Positions 1 through 5,527 of a DNA stretch of 6,363 nucleotides are shown piece after piece. Numbering within the stretch: the stretch's first letter is position 1; every line of letters begins with the position of its first letter. Source of the DNA: a bacterium. Lineage in GTDB: Bacteria; Myxococcota_A; Bradymonadia; UBA7976; UBA1532. Location of the stretch: contig JAUHVS010000359.1 in assembly GCA_030424955.1 (NCBI GenBank), forward strand, positions 1-6,363. The letters run 5' to 3'. The position numbers and the translations under genes are program-made. The notes under the pieces are model-generated. The model worked only from the letters and a program-made list of their open reading frames with translations, was not told the DNA's origin and made no database searches.

Positions 1-103
1 GCTCGCCGGGGCGGCGCTGGGTGGCGCGCTTGGCGGGGCGGCGCTGGGCGGCGCGCTCGGCGGCGCGGCGCTGGTCGGCGCGCTCGCGGGGGCGGTCGGG
101 GCG
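1..103. repeat. 27-bp imperfect tandem repeat within the kinase tail
   Basis: Units at 23-49, 50-76 and 77-103, with a partial unit at 1-22, share the core GCGCGCT...GGCGCTGG. The first two full units are nearly identical and the third has diverged. On the minus strand each unit is nine codons, so the array stays in frame and encodes Ala/Ser/Pro nonapeptides of the form PPSAPPSAA. The array starts at or beyond the left edge, so the copy number is unknown. Confidence 0.8.
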
Positions 104-1557
104 ACGCTCGCCGGCCGGCGCACCCCGGCGTCGGCGCGGCGCGGCCGGCCCGCCGGTGGGCGCCGGGGCCGGCCCGCGTCAGGCGGCAGGGCAGGCGCGG
201 CGTCTGCTGGCGCGGCGTCTGGTCCTGCGGCGTCGGCGGGCGCCCCGGCGTCGGGCAGCCCGGCCTCGGGCACCTCGGCCTCGGGCGACCTGGCGTCCGT
301 TGGGGTCACGGCGGCGCCCAGATCCTGCGATCGCCGCGCGCCGGCGGCCGGCCCCCCGTCCGGCGCGACCGGCGCGGGCCCGTCGGGCCACAGCGCCCAG
401 GCCGCCACCCCCACCAGACCCACCGCGGCCAGCCCCCAGCCCCCGCGCCGGCGGCCCGTGACGGTGGGCGGCGCCGAGACAGGCGGGCTGGGCGGCGCCG
501 CGGCCGGTGCGTGGGGCGGCGCGGTGGGCCCCGGGGATCCGCTGCTGGGCGTGGGCTCCTGGATCGGCGCGGCCGCCGTCGCCGTGGCCTCGATGGGGGC
601 CGACGCCGCGGCCGTGTGCGTGCCGTCGCCCGCCGCGGGGCCGATCGCCGCGGCCCGATCGGGGAAGTGGGCCTGCAGCCACGGCCCCAGCGGGGGCTGG
701 CCCACCCGCACGCCCGCCGCCAAGGCGGCCGCCAGCAGCGCGTCCGCCAGGGCCTCGCCGTCGCTGAACCGGTCTGCCGGATCAGGGGCCATGGCCTGCG
801 CCACCACCGCCACCAGGGCCGCGGGCAGCGACGGCGCCGCCGCTGCCAGGGGCGCGCGCGGGGCGCCGGCCCGCACCCGGGCCTGCAGCGCGGCCGCGTC
901 CCCGCCGTCGAAGAAGCAGCGCTGCCCGCACAGCAGCTCGTAGAGCACCACCCCCAGGGCGAACAGGTCGCTGCGGGCGTCGGCGGCCTCGCCCCGGGCC
1001 TGCTCGGGGCTCATGTAGGCCAGCTTGCCCGACGTGCCCGCCGGCCCCGTGCTGCGGGCCGTGGCGAGCGCCACCCCGAAGTCGCCCAGCTTCACGTCGC
1101 CCTGCAGGCTCAGCAGCACGTTGTGGGGCGACACGTCGCGGTGCACGATCCCCAGCGGCCGCCCCCGCGGATCCACCGCCCGGTGGGCGTAGGCCAGCCC
1201 CCGCGCGCAGGCCACGCCGATCTCCACCGCCAGCCCCAACGGCAGCGGGGCGTCGCCGTCGAGCACCGCCTTCAGATCGACGCCGTGCACGAACTCCATC
1301 GCCAGCCAGGCGCCGTCGGCGTCGTGGCCGAAGTCGAAGATCTGCACGATGTGGCGGTGATCGAGCAGGGCGGCCAGGCGCGCCTCGCGTTCGAACAGCG
1401 CCAGCTGCGCCGGATCGCCCACGCGGTCGGGCCGGGCGCGCTTGACCGCCACCCGCTTCTCGAAGCCCCCCGCCCGCTCCAGCGCGCACAGGCTCACCTC
1501 GCCCATGCCGCCGACGCCGATGGTGCGAATGACCCGGTATGGCCCGATGCGCTGCAT
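1..1557 (-). CDS. Transmembrane serine/threonine protein kinase (PknB/Hanks type), 3' end outside the window
   Basis: Reading the minus strand from the ATG at 1557 gives 519 codons with no stop to the left edge. The kinase domain spans about residues 7-275 and looks complete: Gly-rich loop GVGGMGEV (14-21), VAVK with catalytic Lys39, helix-C Glu58 in FEREA, catalytic loop HRDVSPHN (139-146, Asp141), DFG (159-161), SPE in place of APE (183-185) and late Arg263. HRD makes it an 'RD' kinase, a class usually activated by activation-loop phosphorylation. A Pro/Ala/Thr-rich juxtamembrane linker follows (about 305-365), then Arg369-371 and one hydrophobic segment (about 374-390), which predicts kinase inside and tail outside. 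The tail is an Asp/Ala/Pro stalk (421-462), an Arg/Pro-rich stretch and Ala-Ser-Pro repeats (486-519). Any sensor domain lies beyond the window. No clear Shine-Dalgarno precedes the ATG; the start rests on the family-typical IGPYRVIRTIG beginning. Substrates are unknown. It is transcribed divergently from the acyltransferase gene. Confidence 0.93.
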   Translation of the reverse strand, partial: MQRIGPYRVIRTIGVGGMGEVSLCALERAGGFEKRVAVKRARPDRVGDPAQLALFEREARLAALLDHRHIVQIFDFGHDADGAWLAMEFVHGVDLKAVLDGDAPLPLGLAVEIGVACARGLAYAHRAVDPRGRPLGIVHRDVSPHNVLLSLQGDVKLGDFGVALATARSTGPAGTSGKLAYMSPEQARGEAADARSDLFALGVVLYELLCGQRCFFDGGDAAALQARVRAGAPRAPLAAAAPSLPAALVAVVAQAMAPDPADRFSDGEALADALLAAALAAGVRVGQPPLGPWLQAHFPDRAAAIGPAAGDGTHTAAASAPIEATATAAAPIQEPTPSSGSPGPTAPPHAPAAAPPSPPVSAPPTVTGRRRGGWGLAAVGLVGVAAWALWPDGPAPVAPDGGPAAGARRSQDLGAAVTPTDARSPEAEVPEAGLPDAGAPADAAGPDAAPADAAPALPPDAGRPRRPPAGRPRRADAGVRRPASVAPTAPASAPTSAAPPSAPPSAAPPSAPPSAAPAS

Positions 1558-1611
1558 GGCCGCAGGGTCGGCCGGCCGGCCCGCCGAGGCAAGCCCGGGG
1601 CGCGCGGCCGC

Positions 1612-1641
1612 GAGACAGTGAGGGGGGGGCCCTGCTATCTT
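1612..1641 (+). promoter_or_regulatory. Possible sigma70-like promoter for the acyltransferase gene (weak)
   Basis: GAGACA (1612-1617, 4/6 to TTGACA) and TATCTT (1636-1641, 4/6 to TATAAT) are separated by 18 bp. This is one of the few A/T-containing spots in the 144-nt divergent region 1558-1701. The leader would be about 50 nt, with a small G+C hairpin at 1663-1675 (GGCCC, loop AAG, GGGCC). I see no promoter candidate for the divergent kinase gene here. The match is weak and could be chance. Confidence 0.3.
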
Positions 1642-1685
1642 CCCGCCCGTTTCACCGCGCCGGGCCCAAGGGGCCTGGGTCGACA

Positions 1686-1694
1686 GGGGAGGGA
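1686..1694 (+). promoter_or_regulatory. Ribosome binding site that sets the acyltransferase start
   Basis: GGGGAGGGA lies 7 nt before the ATG at 1702. The same frame is open upstream as far as 511, but those extra codons are antisense to the kinase gene. This Shine-Dalgarno supports starting at 1702. Confidence 0.7.
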
Positions 1695-1701
1695 CCGGGC
1701 G

Positions 1702-2493
1702 ATGAAATTCCTGCAGGCCGGCTCACAGTGGGGGCGCGTCGTCGCGTCGGCGGCGGTGCACTTCCCGGTGTCGCTGACCCTGGGCAGCGTCAACCGCGAC
1801 GCCAGCCAGTGGGCCATGCGCCGCTGGTGCAAGACCAGCTGTCAGCTGCTGGGCATCGAGAACCCGCTGATCCACGGCGAGCGGCTGGCGGCGACGCCGC
1901 AGGCCATCATCGTGGCCAACCACCTCAGCTCCCTCGACATCCTGGTCATCGGCGCGCACCTGCGCCGCGACTACCGCTGGCTGGCGAAGGCCAGCCTGTT
2001 CAAGGTGCCGCTGTCGGGCTGGCACCTGTCCTTGGCGGGCCACATCCCGGTGCACCGCGAGGAGCGCGCGCGCAACGCGACCATCGGCGAGCGCATCCAC
2101 GCGGTGGTCGAGCAGGGGGCCAGCGTGCTGTTCTTCCCCGAGGGCACGCGCACCCGCGACGGCCAGCTCAAGCCCTTCTACCGAGGGGCCTTCCGCGCCG
2201 CCGTCGAGGAGAACCTGCCCGTGCTGCCGCTGCTGGTGACCAACACCTACGACCTGCTCATCCCCGACGCCTGGACCCTGGTGCCCAAGGCCGATCGCAA
2301 GTGCGCCGTCGAGGTGCTCGAGCCCATCCACCCGCCCACCGAGGGCGACCTGGACGCGCGCATCGACGCCCTGCGGGCGCAGGTGTGGGGCCTGTACATG
2401 CGGCGCCTGCACCCCGATCTGCCCATCGTGCCGGGCGCCGAGGACGCCGAGGCCCTGCGGGCGGCCGCGCGGGGCGAGGGGACCGGCCCGTGA
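1702..2493 (+). CDS. 1-acyl-sn-glycerol-3-phosphate acyltransferase (PlsC-like)
   Basis: A 263-residue protein of the PlsC/LPLAT family, whose members transfer an acyl chain from acyl-ACP or acyl-CoA to the sn-2 position of lysophosphatidate at the inner face of the membrane. All main family blocks are visible: the catalytic NHxxxxD motif as NHLSSLD (73-79, His74 and Asp79), the KxxLFKVPLSGW block (96-107), GHIPVHR (113-119), the acceptor-binding block FPEGTRTR (145-152) and a Pro-containing hydrophobic strand LPVLPLLVTNT after it. Length is in the usual 230-270 range. The N-terminus is only moderately hydrophobic (about 10-30), so attachment may be peripheral. The start has a good Shine-Dalgarno at 1686-1694. 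The ferredoxin gene overlaps its stop by 4 nt, so the two are probably translationally coupled. Exact acceptor (lysophosphatidate or another lysolipid) cannot be read from sequence, so no symbol is given. Confidence 0.92.
   Translation: MKFLQAGSQWGRVVASAAVHFPVSLTLGSVNRDASQWAMRRWCKTSCQLLGIENPLIHGERLAATPQAIIVANHLSSLDILVIGAHLRRDYRWLAKASLFKVPLSGWHLSLAGHIPVHREERARNATIGERIHAVVEQGASVLFFPEGTRTRDGQLKPFYRGAFRAAVEENLPVLPLLVTNTYDLLIPDAWTLVPKADRKCAVEVLEPIHPPTEGDLDARIDALRAQVWGLYMRRLHPDLPIVPGAEDAEALRAAARGEGTGP
2476..2481 (+). promoter_or_regulatory. Ribosome binding site for the GTG-started ferredoxin gene
   Basis: GAGGGG sits 8 nt before the GTG at 2490, inside the last codons of the acyltransferase gene. 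It supports GTG as the start: that start overlaps the upstream TGA, and the protein beginning there starts directly with the first beta strand of a ferredoxin fold. Confidence 0.55.
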
Positions 2494-2819
2494 GCCACAC
2501 CGTGGTCTTCTATCAGGGCGATCTGACGTGGACCGTCGAGGCCGAGCCCGGCGAGAACATGCTGGCCCTGTCGCGGCGCTGCGACGCCCCGGTGCAGACC
2601 CTGTGCAACGGCGTCGGCACCTGCGTGCAGTGCAAGGTGCGCGTCGACCTCGCGGATCTGCCGAAGCTGTCGCCGCCCACCGCCCTCGAGAAGGACCGCC
2701 TGGGCAACCTGTCCCACCTCACCGGCGAGCGCATGGGCTGCCAGTGCTGCCCGGTCGCCGATGTGCGCCTCGAGATCCTGGACGGGCGCCTGCGCCGCCG
2801 TTCGCGGCGACAGCGTTGA
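2490..2819 (+). CDS. 2Fe-2S ferredoxin (adrenodoxin/RACo-like cysteine pattern)
   Basis: A 109-residue protein that is a single 2Fe-2S ferredoxin domain, a soluble one-electron carrier. Candidate cluster ligands are Cys39, Cys45, Cys48 and Cys84 (C-x5-C-x2-C-x35-C). The C-x5-C-x2-C opening and the GCQ at the fourth ligand match adrenodoxin-type ferredoxins. The stretch between ligands 3 and 4 (LSPPTALEKDRLGNL, about 60-74) resembles that of reductase- and RACo-associated 2Fe-2S domains. Cys31, Cys86 and Cys87 are additional. The end is strongly basic (about 100-109, RLRRRSRRQR). The GTG start overlaps the acyltransferase stop as GTGA. No reductase or oxygenase partner is in the window, so its redox partner is unknown. 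Confidence 0.85.
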   Translation: MSHTVVFYQGDLTWTVEAEPGENMLALSRRCDAPVQTLCNGVGTCVQCKVRVDLADLPKLSPPTALEKDRLGNLSHLTGERMGCQCCPVADVRLEILDGRLRRRSRRQR

Positions 2820-2843
2820 AAACCCGGCCGGTTCGGGTATGGT
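2816..2843 (+). promoter_or_regulatory. Candidate sigma70-like promoter of the poly(A) polymerase gene
   Basis: TTGAAA (2816-2821, 5/6 to TTGACA) and TATGGT (2838-2843, 4/6) are 16 bp apart. The -35 box overlaps the ferredoxin TGA (2817-2819). The ATG of the next gene is only 8 nt beyond the -10 box, so a transcript from here would begin at or next to the start codon. GGTGA (2841-2845) could instead act as a Shine-Dalgarno on readthrough mRNA. Confidence 0.45.
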
Positions 2844-2851
2844 GACCGGCG

Positions 2852-4093
2852 ATGTCCGACCACGCCCCTCGGCGCGAGCCCGCGCCCGCTGACTTCCTCG
2901 ACCGAGTCGACGAAGACGCCCAGAAAGTCCTCCGCCGCCTCAACCAGTTCGACTACCACGGCTACCTTGTGGGCGGTGGCGTGCGCGATCTGCTGCTCGA
3001 CGGCACGCCCAAAGACTTCGACGTCGCCACCTCGGCGCGCCCCCAAGAGGTCCGCAAGCTGTTTCGAAACTGCCGCCTGATCGGGCGCCGGTTCCGGCTC
3101 GCGCACATCCTGTTCTTGGGCGGAAAAGTCATTGAGACCGCGACCTTCCGGGCCAAGCCCGCCGAGGTCAACCGCGACGGCGCCCTGATCACCGACGACA
3201 ACGAGTTCGGCACGCCCGAGAGCGACGCGCACCGCCGCGACTTCACGGTCAACGCGCTGTTCTACGACGCCGCCGAGGACGTGATCATCGACTACGTCGG
3301 CGGCCTCGAGGATCTCGAGCGGCGGCTGCTGCGCACCATCGGCGAGCCCAAGGTGCGCTTCTGCGAAGACCCCGTGCGCATGCTGCGCGCGGTGAAGTTC
3401 GCGGCGCGCCTGGACCTCACCATCGAGCCCGCGACCCGGGCGGCGATCTTGAGCGAGCGCTTCGAGCTCGAGAAGGCGGCGCTCCCGCGGCTGCTGGAAG
3501 AGATCTACCGCATGATGCGCGGGGGCTCGGCGGCGGCCTCCTTCAAGCTGCTCGACGAGCTCGCGCTGATGGAGCTGCTGATCCCCGAGGTGTCGGCCTT
3601 CCTGGGCCGGCCTGCGGCCGATCCGTGGCACCCGCTGATCGGCATCCTGGAGGCCGTGGACGCGGCGCTCGCCCGCGGCGAGCAGATCGAGTCCGGCGTG
3701 CTGCTGGCGACGTTCTTCTGGCCGCTGTACCAGGCGGCCCTGAGCAGCCTGCCGTCCAAGCCCAGCGTGCGCGAGCTGCGCCCGGTGGCCGAGGCCCTGG
3801 TGGGGCCGATGGCGGTGCGGCTGAAGATGCCCAAGCGGGACGTGGCGGTGCTGCTGTCGGCGCTCGAGGGCCAGCTGCGCTTTGAGCACGCGCGCCGGCG
3901 GCGGGCCACCCGGGCCGCCTTTGGGCGCCACCCGGCCTTCCCGGCCACCTACCAGCTCTACACCCTTCGGGCCGAGGCCGAGGGCGAGCCCGCCGAGCGC
4001 ATCGCCGAGTGGCGGGCGCTGGCCGAAGAGTTCCCGCCCCAGGATCACGAGCGCGGCCGCGGCGGACGCGGCCCGCGCCGGCGGCGCCGCTAG
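2852..4093 (+). CDS. pcnB: Poly(A) polymerase I
   Basis: A 413-residue class II nucleotidyltransferase. PcnB adds 3' poly(A) tails to mRNA and sRNA decay intermediates, which promotes their degradation in the cytoplasm. The head domain shows GGGVRD (41-46), the metal-binding DFD (55-57), LIGRRFRLAHI (76-86), RRDFTVNALFYD (128-139), DYVGGLEDL (147-155) and EDPVRMLRAVKFAARL (172-187). The GRRFxLAH block is the accepted sequence marker separating poly(A) polymerases from the closely related tRNA CCA-adding enzymes. The later VLLATFFWPLYQ stretch, the FPATYQLYTLRAEAEGE segment and the Arg-rich tail (RGPRRRRR) also resemble E. coli PAP I, which is longer at about 465 residues. It is 32 nt downstream of the ferredoxin gene, with its own promoter candidate. 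A CCA- or A-adding role is the main alternative. Confidence 0.9.
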   Translation: MSDHAPRREPAPADFLDRVDEDAQKVLRRLNQFDYHGYLVGGGVRDLLLDGTPKDFDVATSARPQEVRKLFRNCRLIGRRFRLAHILFLGGKVIETATFRAKPAEVNRDGALITDDNEFGTPESDAHRRDFTVNALFYDAAEDVIIDYVGGLEDLERRLLRTIGEPKVRFCEDPVRMLRAVKFAARLDLTIEPATRAAILSERFELEKAALPRLLEEIYRMMRGGSAAASFKLLDELALMELLIPEVSAFLGRPAADPWHPLIGILEAVDAALARGEQIESGVLLATFFWPLYQAALSSLPSKPSVRELRPVAEALVGPMAVRLKMPKRDVAVLLSALEGQLRFEHARRRRATRAAFGRHPAFPATYQLYTLRAEAEGEPAERIAEWRALAEEFPPQDHERGRGGRGPRRRRR

Positions 4094-4111
4094 CGTCGCC
4101 GCCCGGGCCGG

Positions 4112-4125
4112 GCCCCCACCGGGGC
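4112..4125. terminator. Possible hairpin between convergent genes (weak)
   Basis: GCCCC, loop CACC, GGGGC forms a 5-bp stem in the 52-nt gap between the pcnB stop and the converging small gene. There is no T run on either strand, so it is at best a weak factor-independent terminator. In sequence this G+C-rich such stems arise often by chance. Confidence 0.2.
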
Positions 4126-4145
4126 GCGGCCCAGCCCTCACCCAC

Positions 4146-4493
4146 TCAGCAGGCGAAGATCCGATTCAGCGCGCCCGCCGCGTCCGTGGGCGGCTGCGCG
4201 CCGACGGCGGCGAGGAAGCACGGCGTGCCCTGCAGCTCCACCGGCGTGACGTGCACGGCGCGGCCGCGGGTCACCAGCCCCAGCAGGCCGTCGGCCTTGG
4301 CGGGGTGCAGATCCAGGAGCGGCGCCACGGCGGCGACGGCCTCGCCGTCCAGCGCGCTCTGGGACTCCGCCAGCAGCAGGCCGTCGGCGTCGGCGAGGGT
4401 GAGCAGCTCGCAGCCCATCCGGCGGGCGGCGGCGTCGAGGTAATAGGCAGCGGCCTGGCCCGGCTGCTCGCTGCGACGCTGACGACGCTCCAT
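4146..4493 (-). CDS. Small protein of unknown function, possibly roadblock/LC7-like
   Basis: A 115-residue protein I cannot assign firmly. It has a basic, Gln-rich start (MERRQRRSEQ), then a helix-like AAAYYLDAAARRMG (14-27). A strand-turn-strand follows with ELLTLADADGLLLAES (29-44), a helix ALDGEAVAAVAPLL (47-60), and a final strand pair VHVTPVELQGTPCFLAAVG (80-98). The order 'xLLTxxDGLLLA', helix, then 'v.p.el.g...fLaavG' resembles roadblock/LC7 domains (the MglB family, partners of small GTPases). No GTPase is nearby. A GAF- or profilin-like fold is an alternative. No signal peptide or membrane segment is seen. The start at 4493 is fixed by an excellent Shine-Dalgarno; the frame is open further upstream, but those codons would run through the Shine-Dalgarno and promoter-like region. 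It lies downstream of ksgA, separated by a terminator-like hairpin, so it may be its own transcription unit. Confidence 0.75.
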   Translation of the reverse strand: MERRQRRSEQPGQAAAYYLDAAARRMGCELLTLADADGLLLAESQSALDGEAVAAVAPLLDLHPAKADGLLGLVTRGRAVHVTPVELQGTPCFLAAVGAQPPTDAAGALNRIFAC

Positions 4494-4497
4494 GGCG

Positions 4498-4505
4498 CAC
4501 CTCCT
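4498..4505 (-). promoter_or_regulatory. Strong ribosome binding site of the small gene
   Basis: The minus strand reads AGGAGGTG, a perfect complement to the 16S 3' end, with 6 nt between AGGAGG and the ATG at 4493. It is the best Shine-Dalgarno in the window and decides this start. Confidence 0.85.
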
Positions 4506-4512
4506 GGGTTGA

Positions 4513-4533
4513 TGTAGGATAGTGTATCCAACA
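4513..4533. promoter_or_regulatory. 21-bp inverted repeat, candidate operator
   Basis: On the plus strand, arms TGTAGGATA (4513-4521) and TATCCAACA (4525-4533) flank the centre GTG. Eight of nine arm positions pair. It lies in the only markedly A/T-rich stretch of the window, overlaps the candidate -10 box of the small gene and ends 7 nt before its Shine-Dalgarno. The size and placement fit a site for a dimeric repressor. No regulator gene is in the window. A role as an RNA hairpin in the leader is the alternative. Confidence 0.5.
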
Positions 4534-4550
4534 AAACCACAGGTCGCCAA
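4521..4550 (-). promoter_or_regulatory. Candidate promoter of the small roadblock-like gene
   Basis: On the minus strand, TTGGCG (4550-4545, 4/6) and TACACT (4526-4521, 4/6) are 18 bp apart, with A/T-rich sequence between them. An alternative -10 is TATCCT (4521-4516). A start a few bases further on would leave only a short leader carrying the Shine-Dalgarno. Confidence 0.45.
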
Positions 4551-4570
4551 GAAAAGGCGCGCCGCCGCGC
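4549..4570 (-). terminator. Likely factor-independent terminator after ksgA
   Basis: On the minus strand, 7 nt after the ksgA stop, GCGCG, loop GCGG, CGCGC (4570-4557) forms a 5-bp all-G+C stem followed by CTTTTCTT. The stem is short and the T run is interrupted, so termination may be partial. Its T tract touches the candidate -35 box of the next gene. Confidence 0.5.
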
Positions 4571-4577
4571 GGGGCCC

Positions 4578-5471
4578 TCAGGCCGGGGGATCGGCAGCCT
4601 CTGCCGGCGGCGCCGCGGGGGCCTGGGCCTGGGCGGCGCGCCACTCGATGAGCGTGCGCGACACCCGGGCGAGCGCCTCCAGGTTCAAGGTCTCACCGCG
4701 GGCCATGGGATCGACGCCGGCGGCGGTGAGCAGGCCCTCGGCGTCGGCGCACAGGGGCTTGAGGGCCTTGCGGGCCATCTTGCGGCGCTGGGCGAACAGG
4801 GCGCGCACCACCTGCCGGAACACCCGCCGATCGCCCACGTCCACCGCCAGGTCGTCCCGGCGCTCCAGCACCAGCACGGCCGACTCGATCTTCGGCGCCG
4901 GGTGGAAGGCCTCACGGGGCACCTCGAAGGCCACCGTGGCGTGGGTCAGCAGGGCCACCTGGGCCGACAGCGCGCTGCACTGGCGGGTGCCGGGCGCCGC
5001 GGCGGCCCGCATGGCGAACTCCCGCTGCAGCAGCAGGCAGGCGCGGCGCCAGGCCGTGGGGGGCGCGTCGAGCAGGCCCAGCAGGATCTCCGTCGACAGG
5101 TTGTAGGGCACGTTGCCGTACACCATCAGCGGCTGGCCCGCGGCCTCGGCCTCGGCCGCCCAGTCGGTCTGGCGGATGTCGCCCTCGCGGATCTCGACGG
5201 TGGGGTCGAAGGCCGTCTCGGCGCGGGCCACCGGCACCAGATCCCGGTCGTACTCCAGGGCGATCAGCCGCTTGCCGCGGCCGATGAGCGCCCGGGTGAG
5301 CGTCGCGACGCCGGCCCCGATCTCGTAGATGACGTCGTCGGCGCGGGCGCCGCCCACGGCCGCGATGCGGGCGGGCATGGCCGGATCGACGAGGAAGTTC
5401 TGCCCGAACTGCTTCTTGGTCCACAGGCCGTGGGCCTGGAGGACCTTGCGCGGGTCATGGCTGGCGATCAT
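4578..5471 (-). CDS. ksgA: 16S rRNA (adenine1518-N6/adenine1519-N6)-dimethyltransferase
   Basis: A 297-residue KsgA/RsmA. It uses S-adenosylmethionine to dimethylate two adjacent adenines in the 3'-terminal hairpin of 16S rRNA late in small-subunit assembly. Visible family blocks are KKQFGQNFLVD (19-29), SAM-binding motif I EIGAGVATLT (50-59), acidic LEYD (72-75), EGDI (96-99), catalytic NVPYNLS (120-126, NLPY in most members), the LQREFAMR helix (148-155) and FHPAPKIESAV (189-199). After the helix the usual YGRLS is CSALS, a mild divergence. Most homologues are about 260-290 residues; the extra length is an Ala/Pro-rich tail (about 279-297) that is probably disordered. The start has GAGGGG (5483-5478) 6 nt upstream. 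It lies 56 nt after tsaD on the same strand, probably in one operon. Confidence 0.95.
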   Translation of the reverse strand: MIASHDPRKVLQAHGLWTKKQFGQNFLVDPAMPARIAAVGGARADDVIYEIGAGVATLTRALIGRGKRLIALEYDRDLVPVARAETAFDPTVEIREGDIRQTDWAAEAEAAGQPLMVYGNVPYNLSTEILLGLLDAPPTAWRRACLLLQREFAMRAAAAPGTRQCSALSAQVALLTHATVAFEVPREAFHPAPKIESAVLVLERRDDLAVDVGDRRVFRQVVRALFAQRRKMARKALKPLCADAEGLLTAAGVDPMARGETLNLEALARVSRTLIEWRAAQAQAPAAPPAEAADPPA

Positions 5472-5527
5472 GGGCGGCCCCTCGGCGAGTCAAAGCCGCC
5501 GCAGGGTGCGTCGCCCGGGCCGGTGAA

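Noticed and set aside
1..103. CRISPR array
   Set aside because: The units are directly abutting 27-bp coding repeats with no unique spacers.
511..1701. 397-codon upstream extension in frame with the acyltransferase
   Set aside because: It is antisense to the kinase gene, has an Arg/His/Gln/Gly-rich composition with no recognisable domain, and a good Shine-Dalgarno precedes the ATG at 1702.
1558..1701. Riboswitch or small RNA in the divergent gap
   Set aside because: Only a 5-bp G+C hairpin (1663-1675) and a G run are visible; no conserved riboswitch core or terminator is recognisable.
1539..2489. Open frame joined in front of the ferredoxin
   Set aside because: It overlaps the acyltransferase in another frame, is Arg/Ala/Pro-rich, and the ferredoxin fold begins at the GTG at 2490 with its own Shine-Dalgarno.
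2513..4141. Minus-strand open frame of 542 codons opposite the ferredoxin and pcnB genes
   Set aside because: It mirrors two clearly recognisable plus-strand genes, its composition is typical of antisense G+C-rich frames, and it shows no motifs.
4494..4550. Longer N-terminus for the small gene starting at 4550
   Set aside because: It would translate the Shine-Dalgarno, the inverted repeat and the -10 candidate. The ATG at 4493 is far better placed.
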